Translations under genes and position numbers: made by a program
Source of the DNA: an uncultured Bacilli bacterium
Lineage (GTDB): Bacteria; Bacillota_I; Bacilli_A; RF39; UBA660
Length of the DNA: 32,421 bases
Direction: 5' to 3'
Assembly: GCA_947587115.1 (NCBI GenBank)
Contig: CANPXY010000004.1
Location: forward strand, 1-32,421
Shown here: piece after piece, positions 1 to 8,951 of the stretch
How positions within the stretch are numbered: the first letter of the stretch is position 1
Layout of the letters: each line of letters starts with the position of its first letter
Notes under the pieces: generated by a model
The model's database searches: none
Seen by the model: only the letters and a program-made list of their open reading frames with translations
What the model was told of the DNA's origin: nothing

Positions 1-48
1 CTTATGCCAATTGATTTGAATATTGCTTATGCTGAATATCATAATTAA
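1..48 (+). CDS. 3' end of a + strand gene truncated by the window edge (…LMPIDLNIAYAEYHN*)
   Basis: Frame 1 is open from base 1 to TAA at 46-48, followed by a hairpin and T-run at 82-151. Product cannot be determined. Confidence 0.4.
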   Translation, partial: LMPIDLNIAYAEYHN

Positions 49-81
49 TTATCAGTCATTTGGTTTAACATAACTTTAAAA

Positions 82-151
82 TAAAAAAAAGACATCATCA
101 ATTGAGATCTTTGAAGAATCGTCTATGACTTCTTTTGATGACGTTTTTTTC
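82..151. terminator. Putative bidirectional terminator between convergent genes
   Basis: Arms acatcatcaa (~92-101) and ttgatgacgt (135-144) are complementary with one G-U. A-run at 83-90 and T-run from 144 flank the hairpin. It overlaps the last codons of the 123-839 ORF. Confidence 0.55.
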
Positions 152-839
152 TATTGGCAACGATCACTTTTAGCTTTTCGATCAAGTCACGAGAATGATA
201 TATTTTAGCTTTAGGAAACGACTTTAAAAGACGAGAAATAAAAATGCGATAATGATCGATATAGCGATCGACTTCTTGCTTGATCTCCTTTGTCGCATCT
301 TTTTTATTGATGAGTTGCACATTCTTTTGTAATTTAAAAATCACAATATAAGAAAAAATCACATCAGCAAGAAAGAAAATGAACAAAGTAAGAGCAATTC
401 CTATGAGAAGAGCATGGGAAATTTTAGAGATAAGTGACTGATATAAGGGAAGCAAAAGATAGATGACAACCCAACCTGCTACACCAAAACAAAGGGAAAC
501 ATCAAGACAGACACGTCCTTGAATATTAAAGTGATGATCGTAATAATCCCACCAACGAGTCTTAAACATCTTTTCCATGATATAACTTGTCAAGTACTCT
601 AATATGGTACAGATGACTGCTCCCATGACAAATAAGGCAACAGGATCTTTTTGATAACGTCCTAAAAAGAAAACCATCAAAAGAGAACCCACACCAAACA
701 CAGGACAATAAGGTCCTACTAAAAAGCCTCGATTATATACAAATCGTCGTTCATTCATACTACAACAAGTCACTTCACACATCCAGCCTAAGATCGAACA
801 AATTAAAAACCATAGAAAATAATAACTAAATTGATACAT
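123..839 (-). CDS. Multi-TM membrane protein, putative ABC transporter permease (CmpB-like, PF06541-type)
   Basis: 238-aa ORF with several TM segments; FLICSILGWMCEV…RGFLVGPYCPVFGVGS…EYLTSYIMEKMFKTRWWDY is typical of the family. Confidence 0.75.
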   Translation of the reverse strand: MYQFSYYFLWFLICSILGWMCEVTCCSMNERRFVYNRGFLVGPYCPVFGVGSLLMVFFLGRYQKDPVALFVMGAVICTILEYLTSYIMEKMFKTRWWDYYDHHFNIQGRVCLDVSLCFGVAGWVVIYLLLPLYQSLISKISHALLIGIALTLFIFFLADVIFSYIVIFKLQKNVQLINKKDATKEIKQEVDRYIDHYRIFISRLLKSFPKAKIYHSRDLIEKLKVIVANRKKRHQKKS

Positions 840-843
840 TTTT

Positions 844-2052
844 TTACTCCTTTTGATAATAATCTATCAAAGCATCAGCTAGAACTGTTCCTATCTTGTC
901 AATATTTCGAACGATCCACACCGCATCATTCCAATTATCATGGAAAGCAAGTTCAATCAAGATGCCATTGTGAACATAAGCAGGATTGGTCTCCCGTAAG
1001 CCGCCAATATCGACACTGTAGAGAACGCCACGATTGCCATAACGATTATAGTAAACACTGAAAACTGCTTCTTGTAATTTTTCAGCAATCGCCTTTGCCT
1101 CCGTACATGTTTGGTCATAAATCCATGTTTCTACCCCAATGTACTCCCCTTCCTCTCCTTCGGGACTGGCATTCGAATGAATTGCCAAATGTAAATCAAC
1201 GTCCTTTTTTAAAGAGTCCGAAGCAGAACTTCCTGCCGTCATCGTCGGTTTATTGCGATATACAGTAAAATGATGCTTCTTTAATTTTTCCTCCACGACA
1301 TCTGCGACTTTATTCATCATTTCTTCCTCGGTGGTATAGCCCGATCCACGAATGCCACTATTGTACTCTTGGGTCGATGGCGATAGGTAGATCACCGGAT
1401 CAAGAGAAGTCACTTCATAAGAATAAGAAGAAACGTCACTATCTTGATAACCATCTCGAACAGCGATCGTTGACAAAAGCATCGTTTGATCTAGGGCGAT
1501 GGGCTCTTGATAAAGTTTCCCATTTAAAGCAGGATCACTTCCATCGATGGTATAATAAATTTCTGCTTCAGGGGTCTTCGTTGTCAAAGTAATCGTCTTT
1601 CTTCCTTGTACCGTACCACTTTCTCTACTACTTTTGACAGGCGCTACTTTGTTAATTTCCTTTTTCCAAGTGGTACTGTAAAGATTAGATTTTGTCGTCC
1701 TCCCATTCTTTTCCTTCGCAACAACTTCGACCATAAAACGTGCATCTTCTTCGAATACCGCATCCGCTAAATCGACTTCATGATCATTGGTGGTAACTTC
1801 TAAAGCGACGTTATAATCTTCATCATAGACTGTGATCGCATACTCTTTGACCTTTTTGTCATAATCCCAATGTAAAATACTGACAACTTTTTGGCCATCA
1901 AAATAACGTTCAAAAGACAAGATTTTAAGAGTCGGTCTCGTATAAAACCAAAAGCCAAATAGAACAATCCCTACCAAAACGATCGTTCCCACTAAAACAA
2001 CTTTGCGTTTTATAACCCTTTTTTTCTTCCTCATAAACATCGATTCCTTCAT
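844..2052 (-). CDS. N-acetylmuramoyl-L-alanine amidase (Amidase_3) with N-terminal TM anchor and chitobiase-like C-terminal (CHB_HEX_C) domain
   Basis: AEIYYTIDGSDPALNGKLYQEPI is CHB_HEX_C-like; VIYLSPSTQEYNSGIRG…DLHLAIHSNASP…ETWIYD is Amidase_3-like. Start may be the internal ATG at 2040 or 2034, because aagga lies just upstream of those. Confidence 0.85.
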   Translation of the reverse strand: MKESMFMRKKKRVIKRKVVLVGTIVLVGIVLFGFWFYTRPTLKILSFERYFDGQKVVSILHWDYDKKVKEYAITVYDEDYNVALEVTTNDHEVDLADAVFEEDARFMVEVVAKEKNGRTTKSNLYSTTWKKEINKVAPVKSSRESGTVQGRKTITLTTKTPEAEIYYTIDGSDPALNGKLYQEPIALDQTMLLSTIAVRDGYQDSDVSSYSYEVTSLDPVIYLSPSTQEYNSGIRGSGYTTEEEMMNKVADVVEEKLKKHHFTVYRNKPTMTAGSSASDSLKKDVDLHLAIHSNASPEGEEGEYIGVETWIYDQTCTEAKAIAEKLQEAVFSVYYNRYGNRGVLYSVDIGGLRETNPAYVHNGILIELAFHDNWNDAVWIVRNIDKIGTVLADALIDYYQKE

Positions 2053-2120
2053 TCTTATTCTAGCAAATTATATTAAGAAAAGCAAAGAAAAAGAAGACCG
2101 AAATCTTCTAAGTTTCATAT

Positions 2121-2149
2121 AAAAAAAGACCCTTTTACAAGAAAAGGGT
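2121..2149 (-). terminator. Rho-independent terminator after ZIP transporter gene
   Basis: Minus strand ACCCTTTTCTTGTAAAAGGGTCTTTTTTT. The stop codon TAA (2135-2137) is in the hairpin. Confidence 0.8.
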
Positions 2150-2872
2150 AATACTTAATAGAAGAACGCCAACAAGAACACCGATGATACTTAACTTTCG
2201 ATATTTGCTATGTAAAATTCTAGGCAACAACTCCATCGTACAAAGATATAGGAGCATCCCTAAAGTTAAAGCCAATAAGATTCCTAAGAACAATCCATCT
2301 AAAATCTTTTCTCCCAGCAAGAACAATAATAGGCCACCTATAAATGTGGAAAGTGACAACAATAAGACGATGAATAGCGTCTTCGATTTTTTTTGATTTT
2401 TCTGATAGAAAGCGGACGCAATGACCATTCCTAGGGGAATATTATGTAGACCTACCCCAATACTTACCATCAATCCCAAAGAAAGTGAAGACTGAAAGGT
2501 AGAGTACATGGCCATGCCTTCGATAATATTATGAAAAATTAAAGCTACACTTGAAACTAATCCGATGTGAATCAAATTGTCTTGATGTTCTTTTTTGCTA
2601 TGTCCATCATCTTCATGATCAGGAATAAAGAGATCAAATACTCGAAAGAGCAGAAACCCACAAGCAACGACAGCAAGGAGCAGATACCATTTTTCATCAA
2701 AGATCTCGATCGTCTCTGGAATGAGATCGGTCAATATGATCATTACGATGACACCCAACGCGAGTGATAAAGAAAACGTGATGAACTTCTCATTATTTTT
2801 TGTTAAAAAGACAATCCCTGCCCCAATGAGGATAAAAAGTCCGAGGACAAGTGTCATCCATAATCCAAACAT
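2135..2872 (-). CDS. ZIP family metal transporter
   Basis: 245 aa; GLHNIPLGMVIASAF and HNIIEGMAMYSTF motifs, plus a histidine-rich loop (DHEDDGHSKKEH). Confidence 0.85.
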   Translation of the reverse strand: MFGLWMTLVLGLFILIGAGIVFLTKNNEKFITFSLSLALGVIVMIILTDLIPETIEIFDEKWYLLLAVVACGFLLFRVFDLFIPDHEDDGHSKKEHQDNLIHIGLVSSVALIFHNIIEGMAMYSTFQSSLSLGLMVSIGVGLHNIPLGMVIASAFYQKNQKKSKTLFIVLLLSLSTFIGGLLLFLLGEKILDGLFLGILLALTLGMLLYLCTMELLPRILHSKYRKLSIIGVLVGVLLLSITLFL

Positions 2873-2881
2873 GGTTCCCTC

Positions 2882-3706
2882 CTATCGTATGAGTACCCAA
2901 GTAATGACGATGATCGCAAGAGCAATACGATACCACATAAAGATGGCAAAGTCATGCTTCTGCAAGTATTTTAATAAGAACTTGATCGCAAGTAGACCAA
3001 TGACAAACGATACTAGGATTCCTACTATAAAAAGTGTAGCATTTTGAAGAAGTAACGGAATCGTCCCTTCTTTTAATAATTGAACACCTACGGCCCCCAA
3101 TACGACGGGAGCAGAAAGATAAAACGAAAATTTGGCAGCATCTTCTCGACTCATCCCACGGGCTCTTCCTGCGGCAATCGTCGTTCCACTGCGTGAAAAA
3201 CCAGGAATCAACGCAAACACTTGTGAACAACCGATGATCAGTGCATCAAGGGCGCTCATCTTTTTGATGGAATTATTTTGTTTGGCATGGCGATCGATCA
3301 GATAGATTAGGATGCCCATACCCGCAAGAGCGATAGCAATCAAGACAAAATTAGAGCGAATCACTTCTTCAATCGGCTCTTCAAACAACACGCCAAAGAT
3401 GGCTGCTGGAATGGTGGCAATGATCAAATACCAAAGTATTTTTCCTTCTGGATCTTTGACTCCTTTGCTGAAACCTTTGATGAGCATCTTCCAAAAATCA
3501 GAAAAAAAGACAACGACAATGGCAAGAAGCGTCCCTAGATGGAGCGCCACGTCAAAGGCCAAGGCCATCGAAGGATCCATTCCCTGCCCAATACCAAAAA
3601 CATCACGAAAAATGATCAAATGTGCAGAAGAAGAAATTGGCAAAAACTCTGCAATTCCCTGAATAATTCCAAGAACAATACTTGATAACCAACTCATTTT
3701 ACGCAT
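2882..3706 (-). CDS. uppP: Undecaprenyl-diphosphatase (BacA/UppP)
   Basis: LGIIQGIAEFLPISSSAHLI and PGFSRSGTTIAAGRARGMSREDAAKFSF are UppP signatures. Confidence 0.93.
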   Translation of the reverse strand: MRKMSWLSSIVLGIIQGIAEFLPISSSAHLIIFRDVFGIGQGMDPSMALAFDVALHLGTLLAIVVVFFSDFWKMLIKGFSKGVKDPEGKILWYLIIATIPAAIFGVLFEEPIEEVIRSNFVLIAIALAGMGILIYLIDRHAKQNNSIKKMSALDALIIGCSQVFALIPGFSRSGTTIAAGRARGMSREDAAKFSFYLSAPVVLGAVGVQLLKEGTIPLLLQNATLFIVGILVSFVIGLLAIKFLLKYLQKHDFAIFMWYRIALAIIVITWVLIR

Positions 3707-4538
3707 CTCCTAACCGATAGGCAACCACGCCACCTATCAAAAATAAAACGATCCCAATTACGACCTGTAAAAGCCCCGCCTCACTTTGAAATAGAGGCTT
3801 AACAAGAGTCAAAATAGAAGCTAAGACAAAACCTAAAATACCATAGTACGTCTTCACTTTAAATTTTTTAAGTAACCATTCAATCAACTTGGCAATCAGT
3901 ACGATTCCAAGCAAGATTCCGATTCCAAAAGGCGCTAACAACAGAAGATTTTGAAAGACATTTTGAAATCTTGTAAGATTGCTGATCGTTTCGATAATGG
4001 GCTTATAAAAACCTAAAAGCATCAAGACAAAAGAACCACTGATACCTGGAATAACCATCGTTCCTGCTGCTACAGCACCAACCAAGAACAACGCTGGATA
4101 AATCAATACCCCGGCACGGTTGAAGTCCACGACCACACTTTCTCCTTGCAAGATGGAAAAAAGAATGACTACCCCAAAAGTGACAAGTAAAACCATCACA
4201 TTAGAGAGTTCTGTTTTTTCATGACGCACATTTTTATACAAAAGTGGAATTCCTCCGACAATTAACCCAATAAAAAACAATAACGTCGGTATCGGATAAC
4301 GATCGAGTCCAAAATTGATCACTCTGCTGAAAAGCAAAATCGCAGCGATTGCTCCCACGCCAATCGGCAATAAAAATTTAATATTTTTCTTAAAATTATG
4401 AAAGAAATGACTGATCACTTGGATCAATTCTTCATAGATTCCAAGCGTAATCGCGAGCGTTCCCCCACTCACACCCGGAATGATATTGGCAACCCCCATG
4501 ATCGCGCCTTTGAGCGCCAAAACAATATTTTTCTTCAT
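3699..4538 (-). CDS. DUF368 membrane protein, PopT-type undecaprenyl-phosphate transporter
   Basis: MKKNIVLALKGAIMGVANIIPGVSGGTLAITLGIYE… and GTMVIPGISGSFVLMLLGFY. Start set at the ATG at 4538, which follows an agagga RBS; the listed 4640 start lacks this. Confidence 0.85.
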   Translation of the reverse strand: MKKNIVLALKGAIMGVANIIPGVSGGTLAITLGIYEELIQVISHFFHNFKKNIKFLLPIGVGAIAAILLFSRVINFGLDRYPIPTLLFFIGLIVGGIPLLYKNVRHEKTELSNVMVLLVTFGVVILFSILQGESVVVDFNRAGVLIYPALFLVGAVAAGTMVIPGISGSFVLMLLGFYKPIIETISNLTRFQNVFQNLLLLAPFGIGILLGIVLIAKLIEWLLKKFKVKTYYGILGFVLASILTLVKPLFQSEAGLLQVVIGIVLFLIGGVVAYRLGDA

Positions 4539-4643
4539 ACGTTTCCTCTTTTCTATCAATCGTATTACCATTATATCATCGATCATGGAAAAATAAAAAT
4601 GATTTATAGCAAACTTCACATAAAATATTTCAAAAAGCAAAAG

Positions 4644-4666
4644 AAAAAGAGTTTGAAACTCTTTTT
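4644..4666. terminator. Palindromic terminator after the small ORF
   Basis: aaaaagagtttgaaactcttttt, a near-perfect inverted repeat with T-runs on both sides. Confidence 0.7.
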
Positions 4667-4826
4667 ACATCATATTTTCGATACTTTGTTCTGCTTTCTT
4701 TGTCATCTGGTTCCATGCTTTTTTCATATCTTCTTTGGCATTGGGATTATATTTTTTATAAGCCATCCAAGCACCGTATCCAGCAGCTACAGTAGCAGCC
4801 ATCGTAAGACCCGTTTTTAATTTCAT
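4665..4826 (-). CDS. 53-aa small protein with one hydrophobic N-terminal segment (YtxH-like small membrane protein?)
   Basis: ATG at 4826 preceded by gaggtgat RBS; MKLKTGLTMAATVAAGYGAWMAYKKYNPNAKEDMKKAWNQMTKKAEQSIENMM*. Not in the supplied ORF track because of its length. Confidence 0.75.
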   Translation of the reverse strand: MKLKTGLTMAATVAAGYGAWMAYKKYNPNAKEDMKKAWNQMTKKAEQSIENMM

Positions 4827-4863
4827 ACGTATCACCTCGATCTACCAAAAATATGATTGGTAT

Positions 4864-7089
4864 TTACATACCATTTTTAGTATGGAAAAAACTGTTAGGC
4901 TCTATACCTTGATTTAACATTTTTTGAATAGTAGTGCGTCTATAATCGTTTTCATGATTTCGAGCAGCAAACTTTAAAGCTTCCATTTGCCCTAAAAGAT
5001 AGAGCTCTTTTTTAGCTCTGGTCACACCCGTATAGATGAGCCGTTGATAGAGCATTTTGCTATAATTTTGAACGATGGGCATGATGACTTTATCGAACTC
5101 ACTACCTTGCGCTTTATGAATAGAAATCGCAAAACCATGTTTAAAATTTTGAAAAGAAGAAGCCGTATATTTGACCAGATTCCCATCAAAGTCAATATAG
5201 ATGGCACGCTTGGATCCATCTTCAATTTTTTGAATAAAACCAAGATCTCCATTGTAGACATTATCATCGGGCATATTCGTAAGTTGAATCACTTTATCTT
5301 GTTCCCGATAGATGACGTCTCCTACGACGATCTCTTTTTTAGAAGGGTCTTTGGGATTGAAAATCGACTGAAGCATTTTATTTAAAGCATCGATGCCATT
5401 TTGGCTCTTATACATAGGCGCTAAAACCTGAAAATCCTTTAGATTGACATCTTGATATGCTTCACAGAGTGTACGTAACTCTTCTTGAACGAAATCTTTA
5501 GAGCATTCGACAAACGTCAAGTCCGGTTCGACATTAAAGTCCTCTTGTACGATCACGCCTTCTTGAATATGATAAGCAAGCGATAAAATTTTAGAATTTT
5601 CTTTTTGTCGGTAGAGTTCTTTTAATTTACAAACATCAAACGCTTCACTTTCAATCAAATCTCGTAAAACTTGTCCTGGGCCGACACTTGGAAGTTGATG
5701 GTCATCTCCCACCAAGACAATTTTGGCCCGATACGATAATCCCTTGAGCAAGTGGTCTAACAACACGACATCGATCATGCTGGCTTCGTCGATAATGACA
5801 AATTTAGCGTCACTTTTATTATGCTCATTGACCGCAAATTTATTAGTTTCTTTGTTCCATTTTAAAAAGCGATGGATCGTTTGGGCAGGCATCAATGTCG
5901 CTTCACTCATCCGTTTACTTGCTCGTCCAGTAGGTGCCAACAATACCACTTCTTCTTGTAATTCACTATAGGAGCAGTGCTTCTCTAGACGATATAGTTC
6001 GATGATTCCTTGAATGATCGTTGTTTTTCCCGTTCCAGGACCACCCGTTATAATCGTCAAAGGATTACTATAAGCATGTAAAATGGCATTCTTTTGATCC
6101 TCATTATAATGAATTTGATGCTCCTTTTCTAACGCCTCTATCCATTTTTCCATGCCGGTAATACTTTTCGTTTCTTCTCGATTTAATAATTGAAATCTTC
6201 TTACAACATTACATTCTGCTTCATAGATGGCAAAGAGATAATAATGATCATCTTCGACATAGAGGAATTGATCACGCACTAGTTCCTCAACCGATTCTTG
6301 GATCATGTCATCTTCTAGTGGAATCCCAAGACACCGAATAGTATACGCTTTTACTTCGGAAAACATAAAAAAGCAATGTCCCGTCTGATTCGTAAGTTCT
6401 TCGATGGTATATAAAATTCCTGCTGCAATCCGTCTTGGATCATCTCTTTTAATTCCCAAAGCTAAAGAGACCATATCTACCTTTTTAAAAGTGATCTCTA
6501 AAAGATCTTGACGGATTCTATAAACATTTTCTTCCACGACCCGAAGCGTCTTCTCTTTATAAAAATTATAGATCATCATACTTTCTTTAGTAGAAAAACC
6601 AAGATCCGTCAACTTGAGAATCGTCTGATAACTGGCCTCATATTCTACCAATTTCGAATGTAATAAGTCGACATTTTTCTTCGTAATCGTAGGAATTAAA
6701 AGCAAATTGTCTGGTTGCTCTAAAATGATGGTCAAAGTGTCTTTTCCTAATACATCGACAATTTTTTGGGCTTTTTTTTCGCCGATTCCTTTGAAGATGC
6801 CACTGGTCAAAAATTCGACAATCGCTTCTTTTTCTTCAGGTTTACATCGCTCATAAGAAGAAACTTGAAATTGTTCTCCATAACGTTCATGATTCACAAG
6901 TTTTCCATAAAAAATATAAGTGTCTAGATCATTCAATTCATGAAAATAACCTGTAAAAGTCAAAGTCCGTCCAACATAGATCTCGATCTCTTCATCGTTC
7001 GTCTCTTGAACTTTAAAAATGCCAATGATATAGCCAGCTTCATTTTGGTAGATACTTTTACGAAAATGACCTTTGATATATGTCTGCAT
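4864..7089 (-). CDS. recD2: RecD2 (YrrC)-type SF1B ATP-dependent DNA helicase
   Basis: 741 aa; Walker A GGPGTGKTT, IIDEASMID, VGDDHQLPSVGPGQVLRDL, ISIHKAQGSEFDKV, and an N-terminal OB/HhH region. Confidence 0.92.
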   Translation of the reverse strand: MQTYIKGHFRKSIYQNEAGYIIGIFKVQETNDEEIEIYVGRTLTFTGYFHELNDLDTYIFYGKLVNHERYGEQFQVSSYERCKPEEKEAIVEFLTSGIFKGIGEKKAQKIVDVLGKDTLTIILEQPDNLLLIPTITKKNVDLLHSKLVEYEASYQTILKLTDLGFSTKESMMIYNFYKEKTLRVVEENVYRIRQDLLEITFKKVDMVSLALGIKRDDPRRIAAGILYTIEELTNQTGHCFFMFSEVKAYTIRCLGIPLEDDMIQESVEELVRDQFLYVEDDHYYLFAIYEAECNVVRRFQLLNREETKSITGMEKWIEALEKEHQIHYNEDQKNAILHAYSNPLTIITGGPGTGKTTIIQGIIELYRLEKHCSYSELQEEVVLLAPTGRASKRMSEATLMPAQTIHRFLKWNKETNKFAVNEHNKSDAKFVIIDEASMIDVVLLDHLLKGLSYRAKIVLVGDDHQLPSVGPGQVLRDLIESEAFDVCKLKELYRQKENSKILSLAYHIQEGVIVQEDFNVEPDLTFVECSKDFVQEELRTLCEAYQDVNLKDFQVLAPMYKSQNGIDALNKMLQSIFNPKDPSKKEIVVGDVIYREQDKVIQLTNMPDDNVYNGDLGFIQKIEDGSKRAIYIDFDGNLVKYTASSFQNFKHGFAISIHKAQGSEFDKVIMPIVQNYSKMLYQRLIYTGVTRAKKELYLLGQMEALKFAARNHENDYRRTTIQKMLNQGIEPNSFFHTKNGM

Positions 7090-7110
7090 GCTGCACCTCC
7101 TCTACTTTAG

Positions 7111-7136
7111 AAAAAAAAGGATCAGTTTTCTGATCA
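7111..7136 (-). terminator. Rho-independent terminator between the orphan membrane protein gene and recD2
   Basis: Minus strand GTGATCAGAAAACTGATCCTTTTTTTT. The stop TGA of the upstream gene lies in the stem. Confidence 0.75.
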
Positions 7137-7796
7137 CTTTGTATTCCCTTTGGTTTCTGTATCAGGACTACTGGATATTCCTAGAACATCGTCGACGTAT
7201 GCTTGCTGAGATGATTGCTCTTGCTTTCGCTCTTCCGTAATCGCTTCATGAATCGCTCCATTCCTTGAATCTTGTTCCATCTGTTGAGAAACACTCTGTC
7301 CATAAGCACTAGATCTTTGAAAATAGTCATCGCTTTCTTTTTCCCAAGCACGATGCATACCGACTCCCACAACTACAAACGTCGCAGCTGCTAAAACACC
7401 TGCCGTCGTTTTTACAACCAAGTTTTTAATATGCTGTAAACGTTGTTGAGTACGACAAGTGAGCGCCAAACTGTCATAAAATTCTTGAGTGCTGATTCGT
7501 TTTTGATCCTCAGAGGTCATACTGGCATGAAGCTTGCTATCTTCTTTCGACAAATATACGCGAAGAGGCATCTTTTCTTCTCCATCGACCGTTGGACGAG
7601 GCAAGAACGTATAACTGGCGGGCGTGCGTACAATTTCTTGAAAAGCATCATGCGCAACAAGCTCTTGTAATTTATATTCCAAATCCTGTTTAGGGCACCA
7701 AGTTTTGCGACCATTTTCTAAAGTTTCATAATAACCAGCTTCTCCACGTGAATGAAATTCCTGGGCCTCTAGTTTATATGCTTCCATTCTCTTCAT
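7134..7796 (-). CDS. Hypothetical protein with one TM segment
   Basis: 220 aa; good RBS (agaggtgt); one hydrophobic segment (TTAGVLAAATFVVVGVGM). No family recognised. Confidence 0.8.
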   Translation of the reverse strand: MKRMEAYKLEAQEFHSRGEAGYYETLENGRKTWCPKQDLEYKLQELVAHDAFQEIVRTPASYTFLPRPTVDGEEKMPLRVYLSKEDSKLHASMTSEDQKRISTQEFYDSLALTCRTQQRLQHIKNLVVKTTAGVLAAATFVVVGVGMHRAWEKESDDYFQRSSAYGQSVSQQMEQDSRNGAIHEAITEERKQEQSSQQAYVDDVLGISSSPDTETKGNTK

Positions 7797-7823
7797 TATT
7801 TACACCTCTTTTAATCTACTTTA

Positions 7824-7852
7824 ATTGTACAAGGTATTTCATCGTTTGTCAA
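7824..7852 (-). promoter_or_regulatory. SigA-type promoter for the 220-aa gene
   Basis: TTGACA-N17-TACAAT on the minus strand. Confidence 0.7.
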
Positions 7853-7886
7853 AATTTTTTCCCCTTTTTAACAAGAGAGTGTCAAC

Positions 7887-8906
7887 CTAATCATTAAGTC
7901 GATCTAAGACATTTAAAGCATCCTCAAACGTCTCGATGGCATAGATCTTAATGTTCAGGTGTTCCTTCTTTTGAAGTTGGATACAATCGTCATAATTTTC
8001 CCCTGCTGGAACTAGAAAAACATCCGCATGATCGTGGACAGCTCCTCTCAATTTATATTCTACGCCACCGATCGAACCAACCCTGCCATCTGGATCGATC
8101 GTTCCTGTACCGACGATCTTTTTTCCATGCGTAATATCTTCTTTGACCAACTTATTATAAACAGAAAGGGCAAGCATTAATCCCCCAGATGGTCCAGATT
8201 CAGACTTGCTGAAATGTAAAGTCACTTCTGGATCTGACTGATAATCATAGACCGTCATGAGAGAAATCCCGGTCAATTTCACAGAATCAAAATCTTGAAC
8301 TTGAATCGATTTTTGCTCTTCTTTCTGATTGCGACGAACTACAACTTCGAGAGTATCGTTAATTTCATGCAGATTGACAATCGAACGATATTCATCTAAC
8401 GAAGTAATAGACTGTCCGTCGACCTTGAGGATCTCATCTTGAATCTTTAAATCCGTAACACTAGAGGGATCTAAATAGACAATATAATGATGACTACCCG
8501 TGATATTAAAAGGCTTCCCTGCCTTCAAATAGGCAACTTTCAAGGCCGATTGATTGGCAACATCAAGAGAAATATGATCACGAAACGAAACGTCTTCCAC
8601 CGTCTCTTCTTCACTCATTTTATAATCATCAATCTTGACGCTCTCCCAACTGGGAATCACAAAACTCAATAGATACGTCGGTAACGTCGCTCTTAATTCC
8701 GTGACATAAGCAAAGTTTAAAGATCCCTTCGCCTGATAAGCATCCGCTACTTCTACTCGATCGTCGATATCGATCGTTCCCCCGGTCGTATAAATATAGT
8801 ATGGCAACGGAAAAGTTAAGAGCACATAACTTGCCAAGAGAATCAGTAAAAACCGATAGTTTTCTTTGATATATCGTTTTGTTTTTTCATATAGTTTAGT
8901 AAACAT
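7887..8906 (-). CDS. PDZ domain / Lon (S16)-type serine protease, YlbL-like
   Basis: N-terminal TM; PDZ-like DEILKVDGQSITSLDEYRSIV; catalytic SGPSGGLMLAL… and GGVEYKLRGA Lys. ATG at 8906 fits the aaagg RBS better than the listed 8915 start. Confidence 0.88.
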   Translation of the reverse strand: MFTKLYEKTKRYIKENYRFLLILLASYVLLTFPLPYYIYTTGGTIDIDDRVEVADAYQAKGSLNFAYVTELRATLPTYLLSFVIPSWESVKIDDYKMSEEETVEDVSFRDHISLDVANQSALKVAYLKAGKPFNITGSHHYIVYLDPSSVTDLKIQDEILKVDGQSITSLDEYRSIVNLHEINDTLEVVVRRNQKEEQKSIQVQDFDSVKLTGISLMTVYDYQSDPEVTLHFSKSESGPSGGLMLALSVYNKLVKEDITHGKKIVGTGTIDPDGRVGSIGGVEYKLRGAVHDHADVFLVPAGENYDDCIQLQKKEHLNIKIYAIETFEDALNVLDRLND

Positions 8907-8919
8907 TTCATCCATCCTT

Positions 8920-8933
8920 TATAATTAATTATA
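8920..8933. promoter_or_regulatory. Symmetrical bidirectional -10 element between ylbL-like and ylbJ-like genes
   Basis: Perfect palindrome TATAATTAATTATA, giving a TATAAT on each strand. Confidence 0.55.
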
Positions 8934-8951
8934 CCAAAAGAAGGTCATTTT

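Noticed and set aside
4539-4640. DUF368 ORF start at 4640
   Set aside because: 34 extra residues are not family-like; the RBS is directly before the ATG at 4538.
4398-4820. + strand 140-aa ORF, and similar + strand ORFs (2721-3047, 3312-3662, 10507-10866, 12919-13329, 17586-17858, 28027-28401, 29424-29870, 30304-30687)
   Set aside because: Antisense shadows of well-supported minus-strand genes, with no recognisable families or RBS.
7861-7885. TTGACACTCTCTTGTTAA near the ylbL stop, considered as a CIRCE/HrcA-like element
   Set aside because: Does not match the CIRCE consensus TTAGCACTC-N9-GAGTGCTAA; imperfect repeat only.
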